Source of the DNA: Shouchella oshimensis
GTDB lineage: Bacteria > Bacillota > Bacilli > Bacillales > Bacillaceae_D
Assembly: GCF_002019765.1 (NCBI RefSeq)
Contig: NZ_KV917380.1
Location: 796,707-860,706, forward strand
Direction: 5' to 3'
DNA length: 64,000 nt
Positions 43,889 through 52,495 of this stretch are shown here, piece after piece (the first letter of the stretch is position 1; the number at the start of each line of letters is the position of its first letter). Below the pieces are notes generated by a model. That model was not told where the DNA came from and did no database searches. It was given only the letters and a program-made list of their open reading frames with translations. A program made the translations under genes and the position numbers.

Positions 43889-43929
43889 GAAAAATAAAAA
43901 ACCGCCTCAGCAAATGGGAGGCGGTTTGA
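43889..43929 (-). terminator. M-box expression-platform terminator
   Basis: On the minus strand AAACCGCCTC, loop CCATTTGCT, GAGGCGGTTT followed by TTTATTTTT, between the M-box aptamer and mgtE. Confidence 0.93.
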
Positions 43930-43962
43930 ACGCATACTAAAGAAACATATCGTATCAGTAAA

Positions 43963-44125
43963 CTCTCCTCCATTCGTAGAGCTTTAGCACTGTGCGGCAT
44001 AGGAATACATATCCAGCTACGTTAAAAACCACCTTATGTCGATGGTTTCTGTTGACCCATTGGCGTCTTTGGACATTTTTGGGTAGCAGCGTATCTCCAG
44101 CACAGGAGCCTCACCTAACGAGGGC
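43963..44125 (-). promoter_or_regulatory. M-box (ykoK leader) magnesium riboswitch
   Basis: Read on the minus strand, the conserved M-box blocks appear in order: CGTTAGGTGAGGCTCCTGTG, GGAGATACGCTGCTACCCAA, AATGTCCAAAGACGCCAATG, GGTCAACAGAAACCATCGAC, ATAAGGTGGTTTTTAACG, AGCTGGAT and CAGTGCTAAAGCTCTACGA. At high Mg2+ it should favour the downstream terminator and stop mgtE expression. Confidence 0.97.
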
Positions 44126-44212
44126 ATATAATTTCTTGCAAATTTCACTTTACAATGCATAAGACAACTTGTCAAACCTTAATTTTTGTTGTAAAGAAAA
44201 AGACTCGCTTCC

Positions 44213-44884
44213 TTACGAATCTTTCACTACCACACGATCTTTAAGTGGTTTTATTTCTTTTGGGTTTGGATATTCATGGGGCCTACCAAACGGCATTTGC
44301 GCAACAAGATCCCAGTTACTCGGAAGATCCCATCGTTTTTTTACTACTTCATTAACCATAGGATTATAATGTTGTAAAGAAGCACCAAAACCTTTTGCTT
44401 CAAGGGAAACCCAAATTAAATATTGAAGCATCCCATTGTATTGTCCGGCAATAGACTTTGTATGAGTAGGAGAAAATGTCTTATGGTCATCAAAAAACAA
44501 AATAGTGCCATAAGCATGTTCAAACATTTCTAACCTTGCTTGGGTGTCAGTAAAATCAGCATAATCCATAATGCTTTTCATTTTTTCACGGGTTAACTGC
44601 CAGAAGGCATCATGCTCATCATGGAGCAATAGTACGATTCGGGCAGAAGGAGCATGTGCACTGATTGGCATGGAGCGAATGGTGAGCTCCATTAAACGTA
44701 GAATTTCTGAATCATCTTCAACCGTATCCTTACTTAAAACGTATATAGAGCGTCTATTTTCAATCGACTGGTAAAATTCATCATCATCTTTATCCGCTCC
44801 AAATTTTTGAACAGCAGGAGGAACAGGATTCTCTTTTCTAACAGGTTGAGATTCTTTTTGAAAAAAACGAGACCATTTTTTCAC
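44213..44884 (-). CDS. Nitroreductase-family flavoprotein
   Basis: 223 residues. ENRRSIYVLSKD near residue 42 and GASLQHYNPMV near 168 match the FRM2/YdgI-like branch of FMN nitroreductases. The first 35 residues are a charged Pro-rich extension not usual for the family. The GTG start at 44884 has AAAGGAG but with a long 12-nt spacing. It lies 150 nt from a MarR regulator gene with an MhqR-like operator, a setting known for quinone-detoxifying nitroreductases, but no such operator is visible in its own upstream region. Confidence 0.8.
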   Translation of the reverse strand: MKKWSRFFQKESQPVRKENPVPPAVQKFGADKDDDEFYQSIENRRSIYVLSKDTVEDDSEILRLMELTIRSMPISAHAPSARIVLLLHDEHDAFWQLTREKMKSIMDYADFTDTQARLEMFEHAYGTILFFDDHKTFSPTHTKSIAGQYNGMLQYLIWVSLEAKGFGASLQHYNPMVNEVVKKRWDLPSNWDLVAQMPFGRPHEYPNPKEIKPLKDRVVVKDS

Positions 44885-45034
44885 GAAGATGAGTGACTCC
44901 TTTCTTGTATTGTAATAGATTGACGTGATAAGAACGCTAGGATTCGATTAGACAATGTTTAGTGATGTTCTGTTAGGTAGAGCTACTATTCCCTTAGATC
45001 CTTGTTTGAAACATAAGGACGATTGTGGTTAAGA

Positions 45035-45478
45035 CTAGTCAGATAAGCGGTTCTCTTGCAAACCGACACGTTTTAAATACGTAATCATTTCTTTCTTTTC
45101 TTGGTCATTTAGTGGGGAGAAAATGGAGCTAAGCGCGCTAGCGTGTTGGGGGAAGACCGCATCCATCCAGTCTATTCCTTTTGATGTAATAGAAACATAA
45201 GTAACACGACGATCGGTTGGACTTGGTTTTCGAACAATCATTTCTTTTTTTTCAAGTTTATCAACGACATAGGTGATACTACTACTAGCAATAAGCACTT
45301 TTTGACCAATTTTTTGTACGGTTTGATCGCCCTTTGAATAAAGCAATTCAAGTACCGCAAATTCTGTAGGGTTAAACCCATGTTTGCGTATATCTGTTTC
45401 AACGTGGGATTTAACGGTTTGCATGGCTCTTGATAACACAGTAAATAGCTTTAATGAATCTTGATCTGTTTCCTTCAA
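45035..45478 (-). CDS. MarR-family regulator (MhqR-like)
   Basis: 147 residues if it starts at the TTG at 45478, which has GAGGTG 6 nt upstream; the GTG at 45487 lies within that ribosome site. The winged helix region has TVQKIGQKVLIASSSITYVV and the wing PSPTDRRVTYVSIT. An operator-like inverted repeat directly upstream (45500-45517) resembles that of B. subtilis MhqR, a repressor of quinone and azo-compound resistance genes. No Cys is present near the N-terminus, so a thiol-redox sensor of the OhrR type is unlikely. Confidence 0.85.
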   Translation of the reverse strand: MKETDQDSLKLFTVLSRAMQTVKSHVETDIRKHGFNPTEFAVLELLYSKGDQTVQKIGQKVLIASSSITYVVDKLEKKEMIVRKPSPTDRRVTYVSITSKGIDWMDAVFPQHASALSSIFSPLNDQEKKEMITYLKRVGLQENRLSD

Positions 45479-45499
45479 TGTGAACACCTCGAAATCATT

Positions 45500-45517
45500 T
45501 ATCTCGAATTTGAATTA
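45500..45517. promoter_or_regulatory. MhqR-like operator upstream of the MarR gene
   Basis: TATCTCGAATTTGAATTA: the left half TATCTCGAA is identical to the MhqR operator half-site, and the right half matches TTCGAGATA at 6 of 9 positions. Its place just upstream of the marR gene suggests autorepression. Confidence 0.5.
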
Positions 45518-45678
45518 ATTATAAAAGATAGTCCCTTAGACTGTCAATCAAAGGAGTGTCGTGATTAATTTTGTGAATTCATTGGAATTTGCTGATATTT
45601 TCAACTGAAACCTTTATACTAGAAAAGAGGTAAATAGATTAGTATAAATCTTCTTTAGAATTGAAAGGATGACATGGA

Positions 45679-46035
45679 ATGAGAGACGTATCGATTGTTA
45701 AAGAACAACGTAACATACTTCGTGAAGAATTAGGCAAGTGTATTAATAAGGTAAAAGAAATGAAAGTGAATGAAGAGTCATTTAAACAAATGGATCAGCA
45801 TGAGCAGCAAGTTTATATTTATCTTGATCGTACGATGCAGCGGTTACGTACTCAAATCAATGCATTAGAATTTGTATTAAACGAAGATAGCCAATTAGCG
45901 GATCCTTACGCTGATCGTGCCGCTGAGAAATTAAATATTAATCGCAACAGTATTTTTGGAACTAAGCCAACTGCAGTGAAGAAAGAAGATGGCGATTACG
46001 AATTGGATATGAGTCGCGTAGATAATCAACATTAA
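45679..46035 (+). CDS. Small charged, probably coiled-coil protein of unknown function
   Basis: 118 residues, not recognised. Residues 1-70 are strongly helical with heptad-like spacing (VKEQRNILREELGKCINKVK, YLDRTMQRLRTQINALEFVL). The tail is polar and probably disordered. No signal peptide or membrane segment. AAAGGATG precedes the ATG, codon use is like the neighbours, and a perfect terminator follows at once, so it is a real single-gene transcript. Confidence 0.75.
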   Translation: MRDVSIVKEQRNILREELGKCINKVKEMKVNEESFKQMDQHEQQVYIYLDRTMQRLRTQINALEFVLNEDSQLADPYADRAAEKLNINRNSIFGTKPTAVKKEDGDYELDMSRVDNQH

Positions 46036-46062
46036 AAAAGAGGGGGATCCCCCTCTTTTTTT
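46034..46062. terminator. Bidirectional perfect-palindrome terminator
   Basis: AAAAAGAGGGG, GATC, CCCCTCTTTTT is a perfect inverted repeat lying between two converging genes. Confidence 0.95.
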
Positions 46063-46567
46063 ATATGAGCTGCTTTTCAAAGCCAAAGAAGATGGCTTCT
46101 TTCTCAGGAAATTGAAGTGTACCGACTTTTTCATAGCCGTATTTTTCAAAAAGCTGTTGGGCTTTTTCATTTAACGAGTACGTATCTACTTGCATGGCTG
46201 TTAACCCTTTATGATGAGAAAGGTTTTCTGCAAAAGCAATAAGTGCTCCAGCAATGCCTGCTTTTCTTGCATTAGGGTCTACTAAAAGGCGATGAAATGT
46301 TCCTGCAAACTGCTGTTGTTCTGACCATCGTAGTGACGCATTTGCATACTCTGGTGCGAATGATTGATCAATTGTAATAGAACCGACTACGATCCCGTCT
46401 TGTTCATACACGAATAATGTGCCTAACTGAAGATCTTTTGTAAAATGGGCAATAGTAGGGTAGTGCTTGTCCCACTGGTCACTTCCTTCAGCATTCATTT
46501 TCTTAGTCGCTCGAATTGCCATTTCCTCTATTTTAACTAAATCCTGCTTCATTGCCTTGCGAATCAT
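46061..46567 (-). CDS. GNAT-family N-acetyltransferase
   Basis: 168 residues. LLVDPNARKAGIAGALIAFA is the acetyl-CoA binding motif, and LNEKAQQLFEKYGYEKVGTL the C-terminal GNAT element. GGAGGG lies 9 nt before the ATG. Substrate unknown. Confidence 0.88.
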   Translation of the reverse strand: MIRKAMKQDLVKIEEMAIRATKKMNAEGSDQWDKHYPTIAHFTKDLQLGTLFVYEQDGIVVGSITIDQSFAPEYANASLRWSEQQQFAGTFHRLLVDPNARKAGIAGALIAFAENLSHHKGLTAMQVDTYSLNEKAQQLFEKYGYEKVGTLQFPEKEAIFFGFEKQLI

Positions 46568-46839
46568 ATGAATTATCCCTCCAAGAACGAAATTTCTTTT
46601 TCGTTATGTTGCCTTATACAATAAAAAACACCTTCATTTTTTAGCATATCTTTTAGGCAGAATGCAAGAAAGATGCTTGTAGCCAGAAAAGAAAGAGAAG
46701 CACATGAATTTTTACAATTGCTGACTGTAGGTCATAAGTGGATACTTGCTCGCACCCTATCATCTAGCTTAAACTAGAGAGGTGAAATGAATGAGAAGGA
46801 AGTATGGATCTTCTTAATCTTCTAAGGGAGAGATCAACA

Positions 46840-48129
46840 GTGTCCAATGTAAATGAATTAACAGAAGAACAGCTTTATCAACGATATGAGCAGCTAAAAG
46901 CGCAATTGGAACGTTACAAAGGTGAAAATATGACGTTAGATATGTCTCGAGGTAAGCCGAGTCCCGATCAACTTAGCCTCTCAGAAGAAATGCTAGCTTT
47001 ATTAACGGCTGACGAGCTTATTACTGACGACGGCTTAGATACGCGAAATTATGGTCAGCTAGATGGTATCCCTGAAGCGAAATCTTGGTTTGCTTCCATT
47101 CTTGAAGTAGCGCCTAGTCAAGTCATTGTTGGGGGAAACTCTAGTTTATCCACAATGCACGACACGGTTGCACGTGGGTTGCTAAAGGGGGTAGAGGAAG
47201 AAGCTAAACCATGGTCTTCCTATCCATCTATTAAATTTTTATGTCCGTCTCCTGGATACGACCGGCACTTTGCCATTTGTGAATTTCTTGGGATCGACAT
47301 GATTCCAGTCGACATGACGAGTGAAGGTCCTAATATGGATCAAGTGGAAGCCCTTGTTCTAGAAGATGAAACGATTAAAGGAATTTGGTGTGTGCCGAAA
47401 TATAGCAATCCTGAAGGTGTGACGTATTCTGAAGCAGTAGTAAAAAGACTTGCATCTATGAAGACAAAAGCGACTGATTTTCGCATTTTCTGGGACAATG
47501 CCTATGTGATTCACCATTTAACAGATACACCTGATTCACTCGTACCTATCCTTGAAGAAGCAAAAAAAGCTGGCTATCCAAACCGCCCATACGTCTTTGC
47601 ATCAACATCGAAAGTAACATTCCCAGGAGCAGGCATTTCTGCGTTTGTTTCTTCTCCTGATAATATCGCGTTTACAAAAAAGCAGCTTAGTTTTCAAACC
47701 ATTGGTGCTGATAAAATTAACCAATTAAGACATATTCGTTTCTTTGAAAAAATTGGTGGTGTGGAAGAGCTAATGAAGAAACATGCAGCGATTATTAAAC
47801 CGAAATTTGATTTAGTTATTGACACGCTACAACAGAAATTAGGAAACAAAAACATCGCCACATGGACGGAACCGAATGGTGGGTATTTTATTAGTGTCAA
47901 TACAGAAAATGGATGTGCAGCACGAGTGGTAGCGCTATGTAAAGAAGTTGGGTTAACACTAACTGGCGCAGGAGCAACCTATCCGTATGGAAAGGACCCA
48001 CTTGATCGTAATATTCGTATTGCTCCATCTTTCCCGACTTTAGAAGAATTACAGAAAGCCATGAATGTTTTTTGTGATTGTGTAGAACTTGCTGCAATTG
48101 AAGGCAAGATTGAGAAGAGCAAGGCGTAG
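46840..48129 (+). CDS. Class I/II PLP-dependent aspartate-aminotransferase-like enzyme
   Basis: 429 residues from the GTG at 46840 (AAGGGAG 9 nt upstream). An ATG at 46804 is in frame, but residues NELTEEQL at the later start fit the usual family N-terminus. LDMSRGKPSPDQL, CPSPGYDRHF, KYSNPEGVTYS, DNAYVIHHL and the PLP lysine in ASTSKVTFPGAG identify the aspartate aminotransferase subgroup Ic (MocR-related fold). It likely transfers the amino group between aspartate and 2-oxoglutarate, but substrate specificity is unproven. The first repeat element begins right after its stop codon. Confidence 0.85.
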   Translation: MSNVNELTEEQLYQRYEQLKAQLERYKGENMTLDMSRGKPSPDQLSLSEEMLALLTADELITDDGLDTRNYGQLDGIPEAKSWFASILEVAPSQVIVGGNSSLSTMHDTVARGLLKGVEEEAKPWSSYPSIKFLCPSPGYDRHFAICEFLGIDMIPVDMTSEGPNMDQVEALVLEDETIKGIWCVPKYSNPEGVTYSEAVVKRLASMKTKATDFRIFWDNAYVIHHLTDTPDSLVPILEEAKKAGYPNRPYVFASTSKVTFPGAGISAFVSSPDNIAFTKKQLSFQTIGADKINQLRHIRFFEKIGGVEELMKKHAAIIKPKFDLVIDTLQQKLGNKNIATWTEPNGGYFISVNTENGCAARVVALCKEVGLTLTGAGATYPYGKDPLDRNIRIAPSFPTLEELQKAMNVFCDCVELAAIEGKIEKSKA

Positions 48130-48130
48130 A

Positions 48131-48375
48131 AAAAACGAGTAGTCTAAACTATGTTGAGTAGCACCGCTACAAGAGAATCCTTCGCTTTCCGGGGACACGG
48201 CCACAGCCTTCTCCGTGGAAAACCGCCACTCCAGCGTCTTCAGACACGTGCTGATCCCCCAGGAGTCTTCGGATTCTTCTTCCGCTCATGTTCATATAAA
48301 ACAAACGACGAACGTTCCTATTTTCAGGGATGTTCGTCATTTTAGTCTGTCGATCTACTTTTGTCCCAGCCTCTT
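48131..48375 (+). repeat. Dispersed structured repeat, copy 1 (left end deleted)
   Basis: About 245 bp, nearly identical to 49514-49797: only 6 substitutions in the 195-nt stretch 48151-48345. It contains a long imperfect hairpin (GAATCC with GGATTC, outer arms 48175 and 48270 regions) and a hairpin around ACGAACGTTCC/GGGATGTTCGT. The right end is TGTCCCAGCCTC as in copy 2, but the left end GAGGCTGGGACA and about 38 bp are missing, exactly between two ACGAG direct repeats. Confidence 0.9.
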
Positions 48376-48377
48376 TT

Positions 48378-49451
48378 TTAGTGTACACGCTCATCTTCTT
48401 GAATAGGCGAAAACCCGACTGATTCGATAATAGTTTGTGCCTCCTCTGATTGAATCCATTCCATAAATTCGGTTACATCCTCATTTGGTGTCATAGTTGT
48501 TACAGCGTAAATGGTTACAGGAATTGGATACTCCTGTGACTCAAGTGACTGTTGAGATGGTGCTACGTTATCAATCGCTAACAATTTGGTTTGGTTTGTG
48601 TTTTCAACGAATTGATAATTACTATAAAACGTAAACCCAATAGCATTTTCTATATTTTCATAGGGAGTTGTTGATTCTAATTGGCTCGTATATTCCATAA
48701 ACCACTCAAACGCCTCTTGACTATCTTCTTCTTCTCGTTGATACTTACGAATCGCTTGAGTTGCTCCACCGATCTGTGACCAATTAGTTAGCGAACCGGT
48801 GTAAATAGATTGAACTTGATCCCGGCTAATGGCTTCTACTTCCTGTTCTTGATGCGTGAAAAACACAAGCGCATCTTTTGCAATGGGAACGGCATCAATT
48901 GATTGGTTAAGCGGAAGGAGGTATTCTGGAACGAACGCAATCATGTCATTACCTAAAGAATCTAATGGACGGGATGCCGTATCTAGCACTTGTCGAGCAT
49001 AAGAAGGATCGACACTTGAAAAGGTAGCTTCAACAAATGAACTATAAAGTGGATATAAGAAGCTCTGGCCGGTAACTTTGATTGAATCAAGTGATAAGGC
49101 AGTTTCTGCTCTCTCGATTTCAATTGGACGATTAGGATGGAATGGTTCCCATAACGTTAATGACACGTATGGCTCTTCTATTGTTTCTAAAGCATGGTTT
49201 CGTTGCTCGTATGTATAAATACTGACCAATCCAACAATAACCATACTAAGAAAAAACATGCGTCGAAACCCCGGTAAATGCCATTGATAAAACATTAATG
49301 TTACATAAATGACGATGCAAATCGTTGCAGCTGAAAGAAACCATAAGTAGAAAATGGATAGACCTAAAAAAGCGCAAATGAGAACAATTGCTAATCCAAA
49401 CATAACAATGGCAGATAAAACAATGATTCGAATCATCTTTGTTACAAACAA
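48378..49451 (-). CDS. Membrane-anchored PstS-like substrate-binding domain protein
   Basis: 357 residues if the TTG at 49451 is used (AGGAGGTG 6-8 nt upstream); a GTG at 49460 directly abuts the ribosome site. Three membrane segments lie in residues 1-85. The rest is a periplasmic-binding-protein fold of the PstS type, with VQSIYTGSLTNWSQIGGATQ, where phosphate-binding proteins have the same -IFTGKITNW- element. There is no lipobox and no ABC partner gene. It lies between two copies of a dispersed repeat. It may sense or bind an anion at the membrane; function unknown. Confidence 0.75.
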   Translation of the reverse strand: MFVTKMIRIIVLSAIVMFGLAIVLICAFLGLSIFYLWFLSAATICIVIYVTLMFYQWHLPGFRRMFFLSMVIVGLVSIYTYEQRNHALETIEEPYVSLTLWEPFHPNRPIEIERAETALSLDSIKVTGQSFLYPLYSSFVEATFSSVDPSYARQVLDTASRPLDSLGNDMIAFVPEYLLPLNQSIDAVPIAKDALVFFTHQEQEVEAISRDQVQSIYTGSLTNWSQIGGATQAIRKYQREEEDSQEAFEWFMEYTSQLESTTPYENIENAIGFTFYSNYQFVENTNQTKLLAIDNVAPSQQSLESQEYPIPVTIYAVTTMTPNEDVTEFMEWIQSEEAQTIIESVGFSPIQEDERVH

Positions 49452-49513
49452 CCCAACCACCTCCTACATGTTTCATTTCCCTATTTTCCTAAATAAAACG
49501 CTTTTATTTCATA

Positions 49514-49797
49514 GAAAAAACGAGGCTGGGACATAACGAAAAGTAGTATTTGAAAAGACGAGTAGTCTAAAATATGTTGAGTAGCACCGCTACAGGAGAA
49601 TCCTTCGCTTTCTGGGGACACGGCCTCAGCCTCCTCCGTGGAAAACCGCCACTCCAGAGTCTTCAGACACGTGCTGATCCCCCAGGAGTCTTCGGATTCT
49701 CCTTCCGCTCATGTTCATATAAAACAAACGACGAACGTTCCTATTTTCAGGGATGTTCGTCATTTTAGTCTGTCGATCTACTTTTGTCCCAGCCTCG
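49514..49797 (+). repeat. Dispersed structured repeat, copy 2 (complete, with terminal inverted repeats)
   Basis: CGAGGCTGGGACA at 49521-49533 and TGTCCCAGCCTCG at 49785-49797 are perfect 13-bp terminal inverted repeats, extended inward by AAAAGTAG/CTACTTTT. Inside are GGAGAATCC (left) and GGATTCTCC (right), CTGGGG and CCCCAG, and CACGG/CCGTG, which can fold into one long hairpin. No transposase or target duplication is seen. It resembles a miniature inverted-repeat element or a structured RNA repeat family. Confidence 0.9.
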
Positions 49798-49830
49798 CAC
49801 TAATGGAATAGAGTCAGAGAAAAACTCATT

Positions 49831-50598
49831 TTATAGGTAAGTGTCGGCGTCCCCTTGATCGGTTAAAATAAGGGGGCCATTAGCAGTAATAACAAGAGTG
49901 TGCTCGTATTGAGCAGACAATGAGCCATCTACAGTCCGAGCTGTCCAACCGTTGGAGTCTAGTCTACTCTGATATGCACCTATGTTCACCATCGGCTCAA
50001 TGGTAATCACCATTCCTTCTTTTAAGCGAATTCCTTTACCTGGTGAGCCGTAATGCAGGATTTGAGGAGGTTCATGAAGAGTCGGGCCGATGCCGTGTCC
50101 AGTAAAGTCTCGCACAACGGAGTATCCTTTAGGCTCAACAAAAGACTGAATGGCGTGACCAATATCCCCAAGACGATTTCCGACCTTAGCTTGCTTTATC
50201 CCTTCGTATAAAGCCTGATGCGTTACGTTCATTAGCGCTTCCGCTTCAGGAGAGGGACGTCCAACTGCATACGTCCAAGCAGAATCTGCTAACGCTCCAT
50301 TTACGTTAAAGACGGAATCAATGGTAATGATGTCTCCATCTTTCAAAGGAGTTTTTCTTGGAAAGCCATGGCATATTTCGTCGTTGAGAGACGCGCATGT
50401 TGCGTATTGATAGCCGTTGTATCCTTTTTGTTCTGGTGTTGCACCATGTTCTTTTAAATAACCTTCTACAAAACGATCAATGTCATCTGTCGTTACGCCT
50501 GGTTTTATTCGCTTAGCAATTTCTTTATGACAAGCTGCAAGCAGTTGTCCTGCTTTATGCATCATTTGCTGTTCTCGTTTTGATTTGAATGTAATCAC
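49831..50598 (-). CDS. map: Methionine aminopeptidase, type I
   Basis: 255 residues. The five metal ligands are Asp94 (TIDSVFN), Asp105 (ADSAW), His168 (GHGIG), Glu201 (IEPMV) and Glu232 (YEHT); His77 is also in place. It removes the initiator Met from new proteins. It stands alone, not in the ribosomal adk-map-infA context, so it is probably a second map gene like B. subtilis mapB. The GTG start has AAGGCGGTTT upstream. Confidence 0.93.
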   Translation of the reverse strand: MITFKSKREQQMMHKAGQLLAACHKEIAKRIKPGVTTDDIDRFVEGYLKEHGATPEQKGYNGYQYATCASLNDEICHGFPRKTPLKDGDIITIDSVFNVNGALADSAWTYAVGRPSPEAEALMNVTHQALYEGIKQAKVGNRLGDIGHAIQSFVEPKGYSVVRDFTGHGIGPTLHEPPQILHYGSPGKGIRLKEGMVITIEPMVNIGAYQSRLDSNGWTARTVDGSLSAQYEHTLVITANGPLILTDQGDADTYL

Positions 50599-50744
50599 CT
50601 AAACCGCCTTCTTTCTTTAAATAAGCAGAGTTGATAAGTGTTGAACAAAATAAAGGGGGATTGAATTAAATGTAGTATTCCGTGTAAACAAAGTCAAGAA
50701 TGTCAACAGATCCTAGATAGTAGCATACGAATGTTAACGCTAAT

Positions 50745-50769
50745 TGTTGCAAGTTCAACTTGTTGCAAC
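50745..50769. promoter_or_regulatory. Palindrome upstream of the flavin reductase gene
   Basis: CAAGTTCAACTTG (50750-50762) is a perfect 13-bp palindrome, flanked by TTG on both sides, with TTGTTGCAA also present as a direct repeat 15 nt apart. It lies about 80 nt before the start codon and could be a repressor or activator site. Confidence 0.4.
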
Positions 50770-50843
50770 GTGATTTGAATGTAGGTATTATTTTAACTGA
50801 GTGCACACATATGGATAATAAATAAGAAAGAGGAGGGGAAGCA

Positions 50844-51296
50844 ATGGATGATCGTTTGTTTAAAACCGCAATGAGTAAATTTACAACAGGTGTAACGGTC
50901 GTGACAACAGAATGGGAAAATGAGGTTCACGGAATGACAGCAAATGCGTTTATGTCAGTTTCACTTGATCCTAAACTAATTTTAGTCTCTATAGATAATA
51001 AAGCAAGAATGAAAGCTGTTATCGAGCAGTCGGGGTCATTTGCCATCAGTATTTTAGCAGAAGGCCATGAAGATGTCTCTATGCACTTTGCTCGCCAAAA
51101 AGAAAAGGAAGATTTAGCATTAACCACTTTTGCTGGTGTGCCAACTGTTGATGGCGCAATCGCTACAATTGTTTGTGATCTCCACGATACAAGTTTGCAA
51201 GGAGATCATACGCTTTTTATTGGAAGGGTAAAGGATGTAGCTGTAACAGATCAAAGCCCACTCGTTTATTATCAAGGTAGTTACAAAAAGATCTAG
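50844..51296 (+). CDS. Flavin reductase-family protein
   Basis: 150 residues of the flavin-reductase-like FMN-binding split-barrel family. FTTGVTVVTTEWENEVHGMT and AFMSVSLDPKLILVSIDNKA are the typical FMN-binding and beta-barrel segments, and GDHTLFIGRVKDV the C-terminal one. Such proteins supply reduced flavin to two-component monooxygenases. No oxygenase gene is beside it. AGAGGAGGGG precedes the ATG. Confidence 0.88.
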   Translation: MDDRLFKTAMSKFTTGVTVVTTEWENEVHGMTANAFMSVSLDPKLILVSIDNKARMKAVIEQSGSFAISILAEGHEDVSMHFARQKEKEDLALTTFAGVPTVDGAIATIVCDLHDTSLQGDHTLFIGRVKDVAVTDQSPLVYYQGSYKKI

Positions 51297-51310
51297 TGTA
51301 GACTAGTCTA

Positions 51311-51369
51311 AAAAAAGCGCTAACGACAACACCGTTTACTCGAGAAATGGTCGTTATTAGCGCTTTTTC
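51311..51369. terminator. Bidirectional terminator after the flavin reductase gene
   Basis: AAAAAAGCGCTAACGA, long loop, TCGTTATTAGCGCTTTTT; A and T runs flank the stem, one 3-nt bulge. Confidence 0.85.
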
Positions 51370-51436
51370 TAGTGGAGTCGGATGCATCAACAGTACCCTT
51401 TATGGCTATGGTAAAAAGGTTGACAACCGCATGCAC

Positions 51437-52495
51437 TTACTCGTCACCAGCTTGCATTCGTTGAATAACAGCTTCTAGGTGGTCAGGTTTTAAAAACTCG
51501 ATAGGTGAAGCATTCTTATCAAACGTAACCTGTTCGGCATCAACAACAAGCACATAGCGATCATTAAATTTTGCAAGGTGAACGTTATCCCCGTATGCAT
51601 CTAGCGGAAATTTAACAACAACTTCCCCTAGTTTAATCGTTGTCTTTGAATCAGGAATATGAGCCGTAATAGCTGCTGTTGCTTCTACGACTTGATGATG
51701 ATTTAACTGTTCTTGCAATTCCCTCGTCTCACTAGCCGACCAAGACTCTAAGCGTTCCTCCATTTCTTGTCTTTCTGAACTCTCAGAAGAAAAGGTTTCA
51801 TTGACATGATCTTGAACCATTGTTTGTACTTGGGATTTGATTACTTCTGGCATAGGATCTCCGTATGTAACGAATGGAAGGAAATCTTCAAAGTATCGTG
51901 CATGAGAAGACTGATGAATTTTTACTTTATTGTATTCGAGCATGCCTTCTTCAATCATATAAGGATATTGTATGGATTTCATATTTTTCGTCGTGATGGC
52001 TCTTTCCACTTTTTTAACTAATGTATTGGCATCGCTAAGGACGGCAACATCATCCTGAAAATCACATTTTAATAGAAAGAGAAACAAGTCATCAAAGTAT
52101 TTTTTTGGTTTTGCTTGGCAAACGAGAAAAACGCCTCCTCGTACGGCACTCGTTTGAACATACGTTTCGACAAATGCTTCACTTTCTTTTTTAAAATCAG
52201 CACTGGTTTGTGCATGGAGAGCTCGTTGAAAAAGCGCATAATTTGGATTTGACTCCAAAGGATGGCTGCCTTCCGTTACGAATTCCCCTAGTTTCGTTGG
52301 TGCTTGTGCATGGTTGGGGTGGGACTGTGCTTTCCGTTTTACCACTCTTTTTAATTCCCCTTCTAAAAACTGGGAAAGAGCACTATTATCAAACGTTGCT
52401 TCATCCAATGTTTGATAATGACTGTAGGTTCGTTGGTCTTTTTGCTGATCAATCTCAATGACGTAAAAAGATAAATAAGAAATCGAAAACTCCAT
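51437..52495 (-). CDS. DUF3900-type protein of unknown function
   Basis: 352 residues from the ATG at 52495 (AAAGGAT upstream); ORF codons before it lack a ribosome site. The N-terminus MEFSISYLSFYVIEID, the block LGEFVTEGSHPLESNPNY and AVRGGVFLVCQAKPKKYFDD match what I recall of the DUF3900 family of bacilli. No signal peptide or membrane segment; a Glu/Gln-rich helical stretch lies at about 245-290. The family has no known function. The name is from memory and less sure than the gene itself. Confidence 0.7.
   Translation of the reverse strand: MEFSISYLSFYVIEIDQQKDQRTYSHYQTLDEATFDNSALSQFLEGELKRVVKRKAQSHPNHAQAPTKLGEFVTEGSHPLESNPNYALFQRALHAQTSADFKKESEAFVETYVQTSAVRGGVFLVCQAKPKKYFDDLFLFLLKCDFQDDVAVLSDANTLVKKVERAITTKNMKSIQYPYMIEEGMLEYNKVKIHQSSHARYFEDFLPFVTYGDPMPEVIKSQVQTMVQDHVNETFSSESSERQEMEERLESWSASETRELQEQLNHHQVVEATAAITAHIPDSKTTIKLGEVVVKFPLDAYGDNVHLAKFNDRYVLVVDAEQVTFDKNASPIEFLKPDHLEAVIQRMQAGDE

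Noticed and set aside
46568-46839. Possible T-box or other riboswitch before the aminotransferase gene
   Set aside because: No conserved T-box sequence, specifier loop or terminator hairpin can be found.
48151-48345. 64-codon ORF inside repeat copy 1, with a near-identical one at 49574-49768
   Set aside because: No ribosome site, and 5 of the 6 nucleotide differences between the copies change the amino acid, so it is not under protein selection.
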